Assembly (NCBI RefSeq): GCF_024273235.1
Contig: NZ_JANBVH010000008.1
Span: forward strand, 82,232 to 146,231
Length of the DNA stretch: 64,000 nucleotides
Origin: Sphingomonas faeni
GTDB taxonomy: Bacteria; Pseudomonadota; Alphaproteobacteria; Sphingomonadales; Sphingomonadaceae
Reading direction: 5' to 3'
Shown: positions 8,235 through 17,767 of the stretch, piece by piece
Layout of the letters: each line of letters opens with the position of its first letter
How positions within the stretch are numbered: position 1 is the stretch's first letter
Position numbers and translations under genes: made by a program
Notes under the pieces: model-generated
The model's input: the letters and a program-made list of their open reading frames with translations, nothing else
Databases searched by the model: none
Told to the model about the DNA's origin: nothing

Positions 8235-10509
8235 TCACGCCCCGAAGCCCTCCAACCCCCATGACAGCGCCCGTCTCCACGTCACCGGCGCGGCGCTGTA
8301 TGTCGACGACGTCGGCGAACCCGGCGACATGCTCCACCTCGCCTTCGGCCAAAGCAGCGAAGCGAACGCGCGCATCACCGCGATCGACCTCGCCGCGGTT
8401 CGCGCCGCGCCCGGCATCGTCGCCGTCTTCACCGCCGCCGACATCCCCGGGGCCAACAACGTCAGCCCGGTCGCGAAAGACGACCTCCTGCTCGCCGACG
8501 GTGAAGTCCTGTACGTAGGCCAGCCCGTCTTCCTCGTCGCCGCCACCAGCCAGCGCGCCGCCCGCGCCGCCGCCCGGCTCGGCACGATCTACTATGAACC
8601 CCGCCCGGCCAGCCTCACGATCGACGCCGCCCGCAAAGCAAAATCCGAGATCGAACCGACCCAGCGCATGGCCCGCGGCGACGCCCCCGCCGCGCTCGTC
8701 AAAGCCCAGCACCGACTGAGCGGCAGCTTCGCGATGGGCGGCCAGGACCATTTCTACCTCGAAGGCCAAGTCGCGATCGCCACTCGCGGCGAGGACGGCC
8801 AGGTCCACATCCTCAGTTCCACCCAGCACCCGAGCGAGATTCAGCACCTCGTCGCACACATGCTCGATCGGAACTCGGCCGACATCACCGTCGAGGTTCG
8901 CCGGATGGGCGGCGCGTTCGGCGGCAAGGAGACGCAGGCCGCCGCCTTCGCCGCCGCCGCCGCGCTGGTCGCGGACACGACCGGCCACCCTGCCAAATTC
9001 CGCTGCGACCGCGACGACGACATGATCATGACCGGCAAGCGGCATGATTTCGCGGTCGCCTACGACGTCGGTTACGACGACGAGGGCCGCCTCCTGGCGC
9101 TGCAACTCCGCCTCGCCTCACGCTGCGGCGCCACCGTCGATCTCTCGCCCGCGATCAACGACCGCGCGATGTTCCACTGCGACAATTGCTATTGGCTGCC
9201 CGATGTCGAGATTCTCTCCGAACGGCTGAAGACCAACACCGTCTCAGCCACCGCCTTTCGCGGGTTCGGTGGGCCGCAAGGCATGCTCGCGATCGAGCGC
9301 ATCATCGACGACGTCGCCGCGCATCTAAGCCGCGACCCGCTGGAGGTCAGGCTCGCCAACCTCTACGCCCCCGGCCGCGACACCACGCCCTACGGCATGA
9401 CCGTCGCCGACAACATTGCCCCGCCGCTCATCGCCAAGCTCCGCCGGGACGCGCGCTACGATGCAAGACGACAGGATGTCGACGCCTTCAACGCGCGTAG
9501 CCCGATCATCAAGAAGGGCCTCGCGCTCACCCCCGTAAAGTTCGGGATCAGCTTCACCACCACGCATCTCAACCAGGCCGGCGCGCTCGTGCACGTCTAT
9601 GCGGATGGCAGCATCCAGATCAATCACGGCGGCACAGAGATGGGCCAGGGCCTCCACATCAAGATCGCGCAGATCGTCGCCGACGTCTTCGCGCTGCCGG
9701 TATCGCAGGTCCGGATCACGGCGACCCGCACCGACAAGGTCCCCAACACCTCCGCCACCGCAGCCTCGTCGGGCGCGGACCTGAACGGCATGGCCGCCTA
9801 CAATGCGGCCATGACGATCCGCGACCGCCTGACCGATTTCCTCAAGCGAACCTATGACTGTGACGACATCCGGTTCACCCCGGAGGGCGTGGTCGCCGGC
9901 ACGGAACGCCTCACCTTCCGCGACCTCGCCCGGAAAGCACATATGGGCCGCATCTCGCTCTCCGCGACCGGCTATTACGCCACCCCGGGCATCGCCTACG
10001 ACCGCGCCGCGCACAAGGGCCGGCCCTTCTACTACTTCGCCTATGGCGCCGCGCTCACCGAAGTCGCGATCGACACCCTCACCGGCGAGCACAAGGTCCT
10101 TGCCGTCGACATCCTCCACGACGTCGGCCGGTCGCTCAACCCGGCGATCGACATCGGCCAGATCGAAGGCGGTTTCCTGCAGGGCCAGGGCTGGCTGACC
10201 ACCGAGCAACTCGTGTTCGACGAACACGGCCGGCTGCTCACGCATTCCCCCGCGACCTACAAGATCCCTACCGCCTCCGATCGCCCGCGCCACGTGACGA
10301 TCGCGCTGTGGGACGGCGCGAATGTCGAACCGACCGTCAACCGCTCGAAGGCGGTCGGCGAGCCCCCGTTCATGCTCGCCATCGCGGTCTTCTCCGCGCT
10401 GACCCAGGCCATCGCCGCGACCGCCCCCGACACACGCAGCCTGCCGCCGCTCGACGCCCCCGCAACCCCCGAGGCGATCCTGCGCGCGATCGCCGGCCAC
10501 CGCACATGA
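8227..10509 (+). CDS. xdhB: Xanthine dehydrogenase large subunit (molybdopterin)
   Basis: Catalytic molybdenum subunit oxidising hypoxanthine and xanthine to urate. It has 760 residues from GTG 8227. Molybdopterin-contact motifs appear in order: GGQDHFYLEGQVA, RMGGAFGGKETQA, ATAFRGFGGPQGM and HGGTEMGQGLHIKIAQ. The catalytic Glu is in KAVGEPPFMLA (Glu712). The GTG start is chosen because it gives the normal N-terminus and the typical overlap with xdhA. It overlaps xdhC by 4 nt. Confidence 0.95.
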   Translation: MPDHAPKPSNPHDSARLHVTGAALYVDDVGEPGDMLHLAFGQSSEANARITAIDLAAVRAAPGIVAVFTAADIPGANNVSPVAKDDLLLADGEVLYVGQPVFLVAATSQRAARAAARLGTIYYEPRPASLTIDAARKAKSEIEPTQRMARGDAPAALVKAQHRLSGSFAMGGQDHFYLEGQVAIATRGEDGQVHILSSTQHPSEIQHLVAHMLDRNSADITVEVRRMGGAFGGKETQAAAFAAAAALVADTTGHPAKFRCDRDDDMIMTGKRHDFAVAYDVGYDDEGRLLALQLRLASRCGATVDLSPAINDRAMFHCDNCYWLPDVEILSERLKTNTVSATAFRGFGGPQGMLAIERIIDDVAAHLSRDPLEVRLANLYAPGRDTTPYGMTVADNIAPPLIAKLRRDARYDARRQDVDAFNARSPIIKKGLALTPVKFGISFTTTHLNQAGALVHVYADGSIQINHGGTEMGQGLHIKIAQIVADVFALPVSQVRITATRTDKVPNTSATAASSGADLNGMAAYNAAMTIRDRLTDFLKRTYDCDDIRFTPEGVVAGTERLTFRDLARKAHMGRISLSATGYYATPGIAYDRAAHKGRPFYYFAYGAALTEVAIDTLTGEHKVLAVDILHDVGRSLNPAIDIGQIEGGFLQGQGWLTTEQLVFDEHGRLLTHSPATYKIPTASDRPRHVTIALWDGANVEPTVNRSKAVGEPPFMLAIAVFSALTQAIAATAPDTRSLPPLDAPATPEAILRAIAGHRT

Positions 10510-11426
10510 CCGATTGGCTCGCCTGGCTCCGCGACATCGCGCCGCGCGAACCCACGGCAATGATCAGCATCCTCGCCAGCGAAGGCTCCGCACCCCGCGG
10601 CGCCGGCACGCGGATGCTCGTCACCGCAACCACGCTCCACGGCACGATCGGCGGCGGCCAGCTCGAATACCGTGCCGTCGAGCAGGCCCGCGCCATCCTC
10701 GCCCATCCGGCCGGCACATGGCGCGTCCAGGATTATCCGCTTGGACCTTTGCTCGGCCAATGCTGCGGCGGCCGCGTGCGATTGCTGGTCGAGCATGTCG
10801 ACTCCACCGCGCTCGGCTGGATCGCGGATGCGACCGAAGACAGCGTCCTCGTCTCGACGCTCACCGCCGACAAGGTCGCGCGGCGCATAGGCCCGGATGC
10901 GATCCCCACCCCGCTTTCCGCCCGAGGACCGACGCCGCTCGCTGGAACCACCTTCGCCGAGATCGTCGGCCGGCGCAGGCGCCCGATCTACCTCTTCGGC
11001 GCCGGTCATGTCGGACAGGCCATCGCCCGCCACGCCGCCAACCTCCCGTTCCGCCTCGCCTGGTTCGACACCCGCCCGGCCTTCGACGCGATCGACGGCG
11101 TCGCGATCGTCCCCGAAACCGGAATCGCCGCGTGTGTCGCCGAGGCCCCCGCCGACAGCGCGATCCTGATCCTCACGCACGATCACGCGCTCGACTATCA
11201 GTTGACCAGGGCCGCGCTCGATCGCTCGCCGGTCGCGTTCGTCGGCCTGATCGGATCGGCGACCAAGCGCGCCCGCTTCGACGCACGGCTGGACCGCGAC
11301 GGCATTCCCGCCGAATCCCGCGCGCGCCTCACCTCGCCGATCGGCATCGCGCGCGTTGCCGGCAAGGAGCCCGACGTCATCGCTATCTCGACCCTCGCCC
11401 AACTCCTGCAATTGAAGCCCCTGTGA
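10506..11426 (+). CDS. xdhC: Xanthine dehydrogenase accessory protein XdhC
   Basis: Binds the molybdenum cofactor and helps sulfurate and insert it into XdhB. 306 residues. Motifs of the XdhC/CoxI family: ILASEGSAPRGAGTRM, TIGGGQLEYRA, LGQCCGGRV, the Rossmann strand LFGAGHVGQAIARHA and GLIGSATKRARF. The ATG at 10506 overlaps the xdhB stop. The 3' end lies in a 15-bp tandem duplication. Confidence 0.94.
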   Translation: MTDWLAWLRDIAPREPTAMISILASEGSAPRGAGTRMLVTATTLHGTIGGGQLEYRAVEQARAILAHPAGTWRVQDYPLGPLLGQCCGGRVRLLVEHVDSTALGWIADATEDSVLVSTLTADKVARRIGPDAIPTPLSARGPTPLAGTTFAEIVGRRRRPIYLFGAGHVGQAIARHAANLPFRLAWFDTRPAFDAIDGVAIVPETGIAACVAEAPADSAILILTHDHALDYQLTRAALDRSPVAFVGLIGSATKRARFDARLDRDGIPAESRARLTSPIGIARVAGKEPDVIAISTLAQLLQLKPL

Positions 11427-11440
11427 TTGAAGCTCCTGTG
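11411..11440 (+). repeat. 15-bp tandem duplication at the xdhC/guaD junction
   Basis: Two 15-bp copies (11411-11425 and 11426-11440) differ at one base. The first holds the xdhC stop, and the second ends directly before the guaD ATG. A GTG at 11423 in the guaD frame would add VIEAPV to guaD, so the duplication creates alternative start codons. Confidence 0.85.
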
Positions 11441-12745
11441 ATGCGCAAAGCCTTTCGCGGCGAGATCCTGTCGGTCGCGCACGATCCCCGCGCCGACCCG
11501 GACGCCGTCCGCCACGAAGCCGACGGTCTGATCGTGATAGAGAACGGCGTGGTCGTCGCGCGCGGCGACTATGCCGACCTCGCCGAGCGCTTCGCCGACG
11601 TCCCGACCGAGACGCTGCCCGGCCTCATCGTCCCCGGCTTCATCGACGCGCACGTCCATTATCCACAGATGGACCGCATCGCCTCGCACGGCGCGCAGTT
11701 GCTCGACTGGCTCGATCGCCACATCTTCCCCGCCGAACGCGCCTTCGCAGAGCGCGCACACGCCGATGCGGTGGCGGGTGCCTTCCTCGACGAACTCCTC
11801 CGCAACGGCACCACCAGCGCCCTCGTCTTCCCGACCGTCCACGCGCAGTCGGTCGACGCGCTGTTCGAGGCGGCCCTCACCCGCAACATGCGCGTCATCT
11901 CGGGCAAGGTGCTGATGGACCTCGGTCCCGAAGGCCTCGCCGACACCCCGGACCTCGCCCGCAGCGAGACCGAAACGCTGATCCGCCGCTGGCAGGGCAA
12001 GGGACGGCTCGGCTACGCGATCACGCCGCGTTTCGCCCTCACCTCTTCAGACGACCAGCTCCGCGTCGCCGGCGACCTCGTGGCCGCGCATCCCGGCGTC
12101 CTGCTGCACACACACCTGTCCGAGAACGTCCACGAATGCGCCGCCGTCGCCGCACGGTTCAGCGATGCGCGCGACTATCTCGACGTCTATGACCGGTTCG
12201 GGCTGGTCGGGGTGCGCTCGGTGTTCGCGCACGGGGTGCATCTGTCGGACCGCGCCTGCACCCGCCTCGCGGAAAGCGGCGCCGGCATCGCGGTCTGCCC
12301 CAGTTCGAACCTGTTCCTCGGCTCCGGCTTCTTCGACTTCGGCCAGGCCGACGCCCACGGCGTCCGCCTCGGACTGGGCACCGACATCGGCGCCGGCACG
12401 AGCTTCTCGATGCTCCACACCGCTGGCTTGGCGTACCAGGCGGCGCTCGCCCGCGAAGACGCACTCGACCCGTTCCGCGCGCTCTATCTCGCCACCGCCG
12501 GCAGCGCCCGGCTGCTGCATATCGACGACCGCGTCGGCAGCCTCGAGGTCGGCCAGGAGGCCGATTTCGCGGTGCTCGACTGCGCCGCAACACCGTTGCT
12601 GGCGCGCCGAACACGCGGTGCCGGTCTCGCCGAACGCCTGTTCGCCCTACAGATCCTCGCCGACGATCGCGCGATCAGCCGCACCTATGTGCTGGGCGAT
12701 TGCGCCTGGGACAAGACGACTGGCTTTGCCGTGGAGACGCAGTGA
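11441..12745 (+). CDS. guaD: Guanine deaminase
   Basis: Deaminates guanine to xanthine, feeding XdhAB. A 434-residue zinc amidohydrolase: PGFIDAHVHYPQMD near residue 70, HTHLSEN, FAHGVHLSDR, CPSSNLFLGSG and GLGTDIGAGTSFSM. ATG at 11441 is preferred; an in-frame GTG at 11423 overlaps the xdhC stop. Last cytosolic enzyme of the run. Confidence 0.94.
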   Translation: MRKAFRGEILSVAHDPRADPDAVRHEADGLIVIENGVVVARGDYADLAERFADVPTETLPGLIVPGFIDAHVHYPQMDRIASHGAQLLDWLDRHIFPAERAFAERAHADAVAGAFLDELLRNGTTSALVFPTVHAQSVDALFEAALTRNMRVISGKVLMDLGPEGLADTPDLARSETETLIRRWQGKGRLGYAITPRFALTSSDDQLRVAGDLVAAHPGVLLHTHLSENVHECAAVAARFSDARDYLDVYDRFGLVGVRSVFAHGVHLSDRACTRLAESGAGIAVCPSSNLFLGSGFFDFGQADAHGVRLGLGTDIGAGTSFSMLHTAGLAYQAALAREDALDPFRALYLATAGSARLLHIDDRVGSLEVGQEADFAVLDCAATPLLARRTRGAGLAERLFALQILADDRAISRTYVLGDCAWDKTTGFAVETQ

Positions 12746-13884
12746 TGACGACCCGAACCGCGCCGATCCGGCGCGCCCTGACCGCGCTCCTCCTGTGCCT
12801 TACGATCGCGACGGGGGGGCTCGCCGAAGCGCAGGACCGCCGACGGAAGGTGATCATCGACGACGAAGGCTTTGCCCTCATGCACCTGATGCTGCTCGAC
12901 GCGCCCGACGTCGACGTCGTCGGCATCACCACCGTATCGGGCAACGTCTGGGCCAATCGCGCCACCGCGCTCGCCTTGCGCGGCGTCGAGATCGCCGGCC
13001 GCACTGATGTTCCGGTGGTCCAGGGCGCGACCTACCCGCTGCTCAATTCCGAAGCGCTGACCGATCGCTGGGAGACGCTGTACGGCAAGCTCGTCTGGAA
13101 AGGCGCGTGGATGAAGGCATGGGTCGAGCCTACCCAGCAGGCCGCCCCACCCTATTACGGCCCCACCGACCCCGTCCTGCTGCCCGGCGGCAACGCCAGG
13201 ATCAAGCCATCGCCCGAGATCGCCGCGCTGTTCCTGATCCGGATGGTTCACGCGCACCCGGGCGAGATCACGATCGTCGCAGCAGGCCCGCTCACCAACC
13301 TCGCCCTCGCGCAACGCCTCGATCCGAGTTTCGCCGGTCTTGCGAAGGAACTCGTCTACATGGGCGGCAGCCTCAACCCGAGGCAGGTGCTCGCGAACAC
13401 GTCCGCCGGCGACTTCGCGCGCGAATACGTCAACACGCCGCGCCGCGAGTTCAACATCCGCTTCGATCCCGAGGCCGCCAGTATCGTCCTGCACAGTCCG
13501 TGGAGGCACATCACGCTCGTGCCCGTCGACCCGGCGACCGCGACGCAGTTGAGCCCCGACCTGCTCGGGCGCCTCGCGAAGGTCGCCACCCCCGCCGTCG
13601 CGAAGTTCATCGGCGCGATGGAGCCCGGCTTTCCGCTGTGGGACGAGGTTGCCGCGGGCGTCTGGCTCGATCCGACGATCGTCATCGCGAAGGAAACGCT
13701 GTTCGTCGATGCCAATACACAGTTCGGTGCGGGGTATGGCGACCTGCTTTCCTGGGACAAGGCCTATCGGCCGGGCCTGGGGGAGCAACCCGCGGACGTC
13801 GTTCGCGCGGTCGATCCCGCCCGACTGGAGACCTTGATGACCAGGCTCATCGCCAACGCCGCGCGGCCCGCCAAGCGGAGATAG
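12745..13884 (+). CDS. Exported nucleoside hydrolase with an atypical metal-site motif
   Basis: 379-residue member of the inosine/uridine-preferring nucleoside hydrolase fold: DVVGITTVSGNVWANRATA, ITIVAAGPLTNLALAQR, ELVYMGGSLNP and EFNIRFDPEAASIVL are family segments. The N-terminus (ALTALLLCLTIATGGLAEAQ) is a signal peptide, so it probably acts in the periplasm, releasing bases from nucleosides. The usual calcium-binding DxDPGxDDA motif reads DDEGFALMH here, so metal binding may differ. ATG 12745 lies in a TGATG overlap with guaD, tying it to the purine operon. Confidence 0.85.
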   Translation: MTTRTAPIRRALTALLLCLTIATGGLAEAQDRRRKVIIDDEGFALMHLMLLDAPDVDVVGITTVSGNVWANRATALALRGVEIAGRTDVPVVQGATYPLLNSEALTDRWETLYGKLVWKGAWMKAWVEPTQQAAPPYYGPTDPVLLPGGNARIKPSPEIAALFLIRMVHAHPGEITIVAAGPLTNLALAQRLDPSFAGLAKELVYMGGSLNPRQVLANTSAGDFAREYVNTPRREFNIRFDPEAASIVLHSPWRHITLVPVDPATATQLSPDLLGRLAKVATPAVAKFIGAMEPGFPLWDEVAAGVWLDPTIVIAKETLFVDANTQFGAGYGDLLSWDKAYRPGLGEQPADVVRAVDPARLETLMTRLIANAARPAKRR

Positions 13885-13887
13885 TCG

Positions 13888-14829
13888 TCACGCCTGCGGA
13901 TCGACGGCGGCCTCCATCGACGCCGGATAGCTCAACTGCGCGAACCCGTTCTCGATCTCGCGCAGGACGATCCCCGCGGCATAGGACGGCGTCCGCGCCG
14001 AGGCCGTGCACAGCGCGAGGATCATCGGTCGCAGGATCGCGTCGGAGATCTTGGTGAACGACAACAGCCCGCGCCGCACCTCGGTCGTCACGTCGATCGA
14101 CGTCAGGATGCCGATCCCGACGCCCTGCAACACCAGCGACGTGATCATCTGGATATTGTCCGACGTCACCGTCTTGTCGACGACCACGCCGGTGATCCCC
14201 TCCAGCACCGCGATCTGCTGGCATACCGCGAGCGGTTCGGCAGGTACGATCAACGCCGATCCCGCACAGGCCGAAAACCGCGCCTCGCGTTGCCGGCCGA
14301 GCGGATGCCCGGCCGGGGTCAACAACCCGAGTACGACCTCGACGAACGCCCGCACGGTGATCCCGCGAAAGGACTGCGGCTCGAAGAAGATCCCGAAATC
14401 CACTTCGCCGCTCAGGATCGCGCTGCGCACCGCATCGTTGTTCAGCACCTTGATGCCGATCGTGATGCCGGGATACTGGCTCTGGATCGCGTGGACGACG
14501 CTCGGGATATAGCCCTTGGCGAGCGCATCGATGATCGCGATGTCGACATGCCCGCGTTTCAGCCCGCGCAGATCCTCGATCTGGGTACGGACATCGGCCA
14601 TGTCCTTCTGCCAGCGCAGTCCCGAGGCCATCATGATCTCGCCGGCCGCGGTCAGCCGAAGCCCGGTCGGCAGCCGCTCGAACAGCGGCATGCCCATGTC
14701 CGCCTCGACGTTCAGGATCTGCCGGTCGATCGCCGACGCCGAGACGTTGAGCACGTCGGCGGCCTTGCGGATCGACCCCAGCCGGCCGACCGCAAGGAAG
14801 TAGCGCAGGAAGCGCGAAAAGGCGGGCAT
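13888..14829 (-). CDS. LysR-family transcriptional regulator
   Basis: 313-residue LysR-type regulator on the opposite strand. N-terminal winged helix-turn-helix (FLAVGRLGSIRKAADVLNVSASAIDRQI), then a periplasmic-binding-protein-like effector domain (HVDIAIIDALAKGYIPSVV onward). ATG at 14829 has GAGAGG just upstream and gives the normal N-terminus; a TTG at 14850 would add seven residues. It lies between the catabolic run and the divergent TonB receptor, so it may respond to a purine intermediate; the ligand is unknown. Confidence 0.85.
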   Translation of the reverse strand: MPAFSRFLRYFLAVGRLGSIRKAADVLNVSASAIDRQILNVEADMGMPLFERLPTGLRLTAAGEIMMASGLRWQKDMADVRTQIEDLRGLKRGHVDIAIIDALAKGYIPSVVHAIQSQYPGITIGIKVLNNDAVRSAILSGEVDFGIFFEPQSFRGITVRAFVEVVLGLLTPAGHPLGRQREARFSACAGSALIVPAEPLAVCQQIAVLEGITGVVVDKTVTSDNIQMITSLVLQGVGIGILTSIDVTTEVRRGLLSFTKISDAILRPMILALCTASARTPSYAAGIVLREIENGFAQLSYPASMEAAVDPQA

Positions 14830-14850
14830 AGACCTCTCTAATTTTTGCAA

Positions 14851-15042
14851 CGGGCTGCCGAATTCATTGCATTTGATCGTGGCACGTCAAGCCCCTACCC
14901 GAAGATCATAAAAGAAAAGTCCGGGGGCGGATCGACACGACACTATTGCCGCGGCCGTCGGGACGGGCGCGGCAATGATGGGGATAAGAACTCGTAGAGG
15001 CGCTGGGGCATCTCGCCGTCAAGTTCAGGGGGAATAAAGACA
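14851..15042. promoter_or_regulatory. Divergent intergenic region between LysR and TonB receptor
   Basis: The only sizeable non-coding gap in the purine region. It must hold the promoters of the minus-strand LysR gene and of the plus-strand receptor gene, so it is the expected place for LysR operators. A purine-rich stretch (about 15030-15036) serves as ribosome site for the receptor. I could not define -35/-10 boxes with confidence. Confidence 0.5.
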
Positions 15043-17550
15043 ATGGTACGGATTAAGGGCTCCGGCTCGATGATTTCCGGTGTGCAGTGCGTGCCCGGGC
15101 GTGCGCCGTTGCTTGCACTGGCCGCAGGCCTGCTTTGCGGCACCGCAATCGCCTCTCCCGCATTCGCCCAAACCGCCAGCTCGGCCGCGGTCCAGGCCGG
15201 TACCCAAGCTGACGGGGCGCAGGAACCGGTCGACGAGGCGGCGGAGATCGTCATCACCGGGTCGCTCGACGCGCTGCCAAACAAGGACGTCGGGACGATC
15301 TTCGGCTTCAACAAGACGCTGGTCGAAACCCCGCGATCCGCCTCGACGATCAGCGGCGAGCAGATCGAGCGGTTCGGCATCACCGACATCTACGATCTCG
15401 TCGCGCAGGCACCGGGCACCTTCACCAACTCGTTCTTCGGCGTCGGCGGTGCGCTCGATATCCGCGGCACGCCGGGCGAGGTGTATTTCCGCGGCGTCCG
15501 CCGGCTCGACAATCCCGGCAACTATCCGACCCCGATCGGCGCATCCGACCGGATCGACATCGTCCGTGGCCCCGCCTCGCCGATCTACGGCCCGTCCAAG
15601 ACCGGCGGCTACATGAACTTCGTGCCCAAATCGGCGCGCGTGAAGGGCGGTGCGCTGCTCGACCATGCCGAGGGCGAGGTCAGTTATACCGGCGGCAGCT
15701 GGAACCGGAACGTCCTGAAAGCCGAGGTGCGCGGGCCCGCCCGGCTGCTCGGCACCGAGTTCGGCTACAGCCTGTATGCCGAGGTCGAGGATTCGGGCAG
15801 CTATTACCGCAACATGTCCACCAACCAGACGGTGTTGCAGGCGGCGTTCGACAACCAGCTGACCGACACGCTCCGCATCGAGTTCGGCGGGATGTACCAG
15901 AAATATTCGGGCCAGCAGAATGGCGGCTGGAACCGCCTGACGCAGGACCTGGTCGACAACGGCACCTACATCACCGGCAGCGCCAAGCCGCTCGACACCA
16001 ATGGCGATGGCCAGCTCTCGACATCGGAGTTCACCAGCGTCGGCAGTTTCTCGCCGTTCGGCACGTTCGCGTGCGGCGGTGGCAGCACGTCGGCCGCCTC
16101 GTTCACCGACGCGTGCTTCACCGGCACCTATCCCTATCTCGCGCTACAGAACACCGGCACCGCCAAGCTCAGCCGCAAGGACGTCCTGACCGGCAAGGAC
16201 GATTTTCTCAAGAACACCGCGAAGACCGGCTATTTCGACATCATCTTCGACGCCGGCAACGGCTTCGAGATCAAGAACCAGCTGTTCTATGACGGCTACA
16301 ACAACGACAACCAGAACGCCTACGGCTTCTCCCAATTCCACGATTCGTGGGCGCTGGAGGACAAGATCGTCGTGTCCAAGGCGTTCAAGACCGATATCGG
16401 CAAATTCTCGTTCCAGGTGTCGCCGTCGATCCGTTATACCGACTTCCTCCACGGCGATGATTTCGACTTCGAATATTTCCACCGCGTCGACTTGACCCAG
16501 GGCTACACGCCGCTGTCCGATCGCCTGCTGTCGACCGAATGCGACTGCGACTACACGAACTATGTGAAGGGCCATTACACCGACTATGGCCTCGCCGGGC
16601 TCGCCGATCTCGACTTCGACTTCGGCCTCGATCTGGTCCTCGGCGCGCGCTACGACGTTATCGACGCCAAATCGACGACCGACCCGACCAAGGTCCGCGT
16701 CGTGCCGACGGTCCTGACCGGTACCGGCAGCACCGGCGCATGGTCCTGGACCGCGAGCGCATCGTACAAGCTGCCGCTCGGCCTGATCCCCTATGTGACG
16801 GCCTCGCGCCAGTCGACCGTGGTCGCCGGCCAGGGGGCGGAGATCGCGCCCGCCGACGTCGCCGGCGAGAATTTCGTCGCCGCGTCGAAACTCTACGAAG
16901 GCGGGCTCAAGGGCAGCTTCCTCGACGACAAGCTCTACGCCGCCGTCTCGGTCTACAAACAGACCCGCACCGATCACAACGTCCAGTCGTCGACCGTGAA
17001 CCAGTCGGTCGAGACAAGGGGCCTCGAAGCCGAAGCGCGCTGGGCGGTCGACAAGCACCTGTTCATCACCGGCGCCTATACCCGGACCAAGGTCTACAAC
17101 CTCACCTTCCTGGATGCGGGATCGACCTTCAGCTTCTTCGGGATCGAGGATCTGGTGAACGTCACCGATCCGACGCTGTTCCTCGGCGGCCAACCGGGTG
17201 GCCTCGTCCCGATCCCCGACAAGGAGGCGTCGCGGCGACAGGGCATTCCGACCAATCTCTACTCGGCCACTGCCAGCTACGCGTTCGACAACGGCATCGC
17301 GCTGACCGCCAGCGTCGTCCAGGTCGATTCGGTGTTCTCCGGCCAGTCGCGCGTCGTCAAGCTGCCCGCCTATACGCTGGTCGATCTCGGCGCCTCGTTC
17401 CAGAAGGACAATTGGCTGTTCCGCGTGGTCGTCAAGAACGTGACCGACACGACCTATTACCGCGCCAACTTCACCGAATTGTTCGGCAGCACCATCGTCC
17501 TGCCCGAGAGACCCCGCAGCTTCCAGGGCTCGGTCATCTACAAGTTCTGA
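15043..17550 (+). CDS. TonB-dependent outer-membrane receptor (purine/nucleoside locus)
   Basis: 835 residues. Signal peptide ends near SPAFAQ (about residue 43). TonB-box-like region EIVITGSL is followed by the plug domain (RSASTISGEQIERFGI, DRIDIVRGPASPIYGP) and a 22-strand barrel ending in aromatic GSVIYKF. Such receptors import scarce or large solutes using TonB energy. It is followed by a repeat and the NUP-family gene, and preceded by LysR and the nucleoside hydrolase gene, so purine nucleosides or related compounds are a reasonable ligand guess; the sequence does not prove this. Confidence 0.9.
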   Translation: MVRIKGSGSMISGVQCVPGRAPLLALAAGLLCGTAIASPAFAQTASSAAVQAGTQADGAQEPVDEAAEIVITGSLDALPNKDVGTIFGFNKTLVETPRSASTISGEQIERFGITDIYDLVAQAPGTFTNSFFGVGGALDIRGTPGEVYFRGVRRLDNPGNYPTPIGASDRIDIVRGPASPIYGPSKTGGYMNFVPKSARVKGGALLDHAEGEVSYTGGSWNRNVLKAEVRGPARLLGTEFGYSLYAEVEDSGSYYRNMSTNQTVLQAAFDNQLTDTLRIEFGGMYQKYSGQQNGGWNRLTQDLVDNGTYITGSAKPLDTNGDGQLSTSEFTSVGSFSPFGTFACGGGSTSAASFTDACFTGTYPYLALQNTGTAKLSRKDVLTGKDDFLKNTAKTGYFDIIFDAGNGFEIKNQLFYDGYNNDNQNAYGFSQFHDSWALEDKIVVSKAFKTDIGKFSFQVSPSIRYTDFLHGDDFDFEYFHRVDLTQGYTPLSDRLLSTECDCDYTNYVKGHYTDYGLAGLADLDFDFGLDLVLGARYDVIDAKSTTDPTKVRVVPTVLTGTGSTGAWSWTASASYKLPLGLIPYVTASRQSTVVAGQGAEIAPADVAGENFVAASKLYEGGLKGSFLDDKLYAAVSVYKQTRTDHNVQSSTVNQSVETRGLEAEARWAVDKHLFITGAYTRTKVYNLTFLDAGSTFSFFGIEDLVNVTDPTLFLGGQPGGLVPIPDKEASRRQGIPTNLYSATASYAFDNGIALTASVVQVDSVFSGQSRVVKLPAYTLVDLGASFQKDNWLFRVVVKNVTDTTYYRANFTELFGSTIVLPERPRSFQGSVIYKF

Positions 17551-17579
17551 TGCAAGCGACCGCCGCCACCCGATCGAGA

Positions 17580-17718
17580 CGGCATCGATCCTCCCCCGCC
17601 AGGGGGAGGTGGCGCTGAAAGCGACGGAGGGGGAGGACGCGGAACAGGCGTAAGTGCCTGCCGCCCCGCTCCGTCAAAGTCCTCCCACCTCCCCCCAGGC
17701 GGGGGAGGATCGATGCCG
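17580..17718. repeat. Large inverted-repeat element between receptor and NUP genes
   Basis: Near-perfect inverted arms 17580-17612 and 17685-17718 (one substitution and one 1-bp gap) flank about 70 bp. Each arm contains its own hairpin, CTCCCCC-GCCA-GGGGGAG. The element would fold into a long stem in the transcript between the two genes and could stop or stabilise the mRNA. It differs in sequence from the palindrome in allC. Confidence 0.85.
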
Positions 17719-17767
17719 TTCTGAACCAGGATAGCGCAGAACAACCGTCACCGGAGACACCGCCCCC

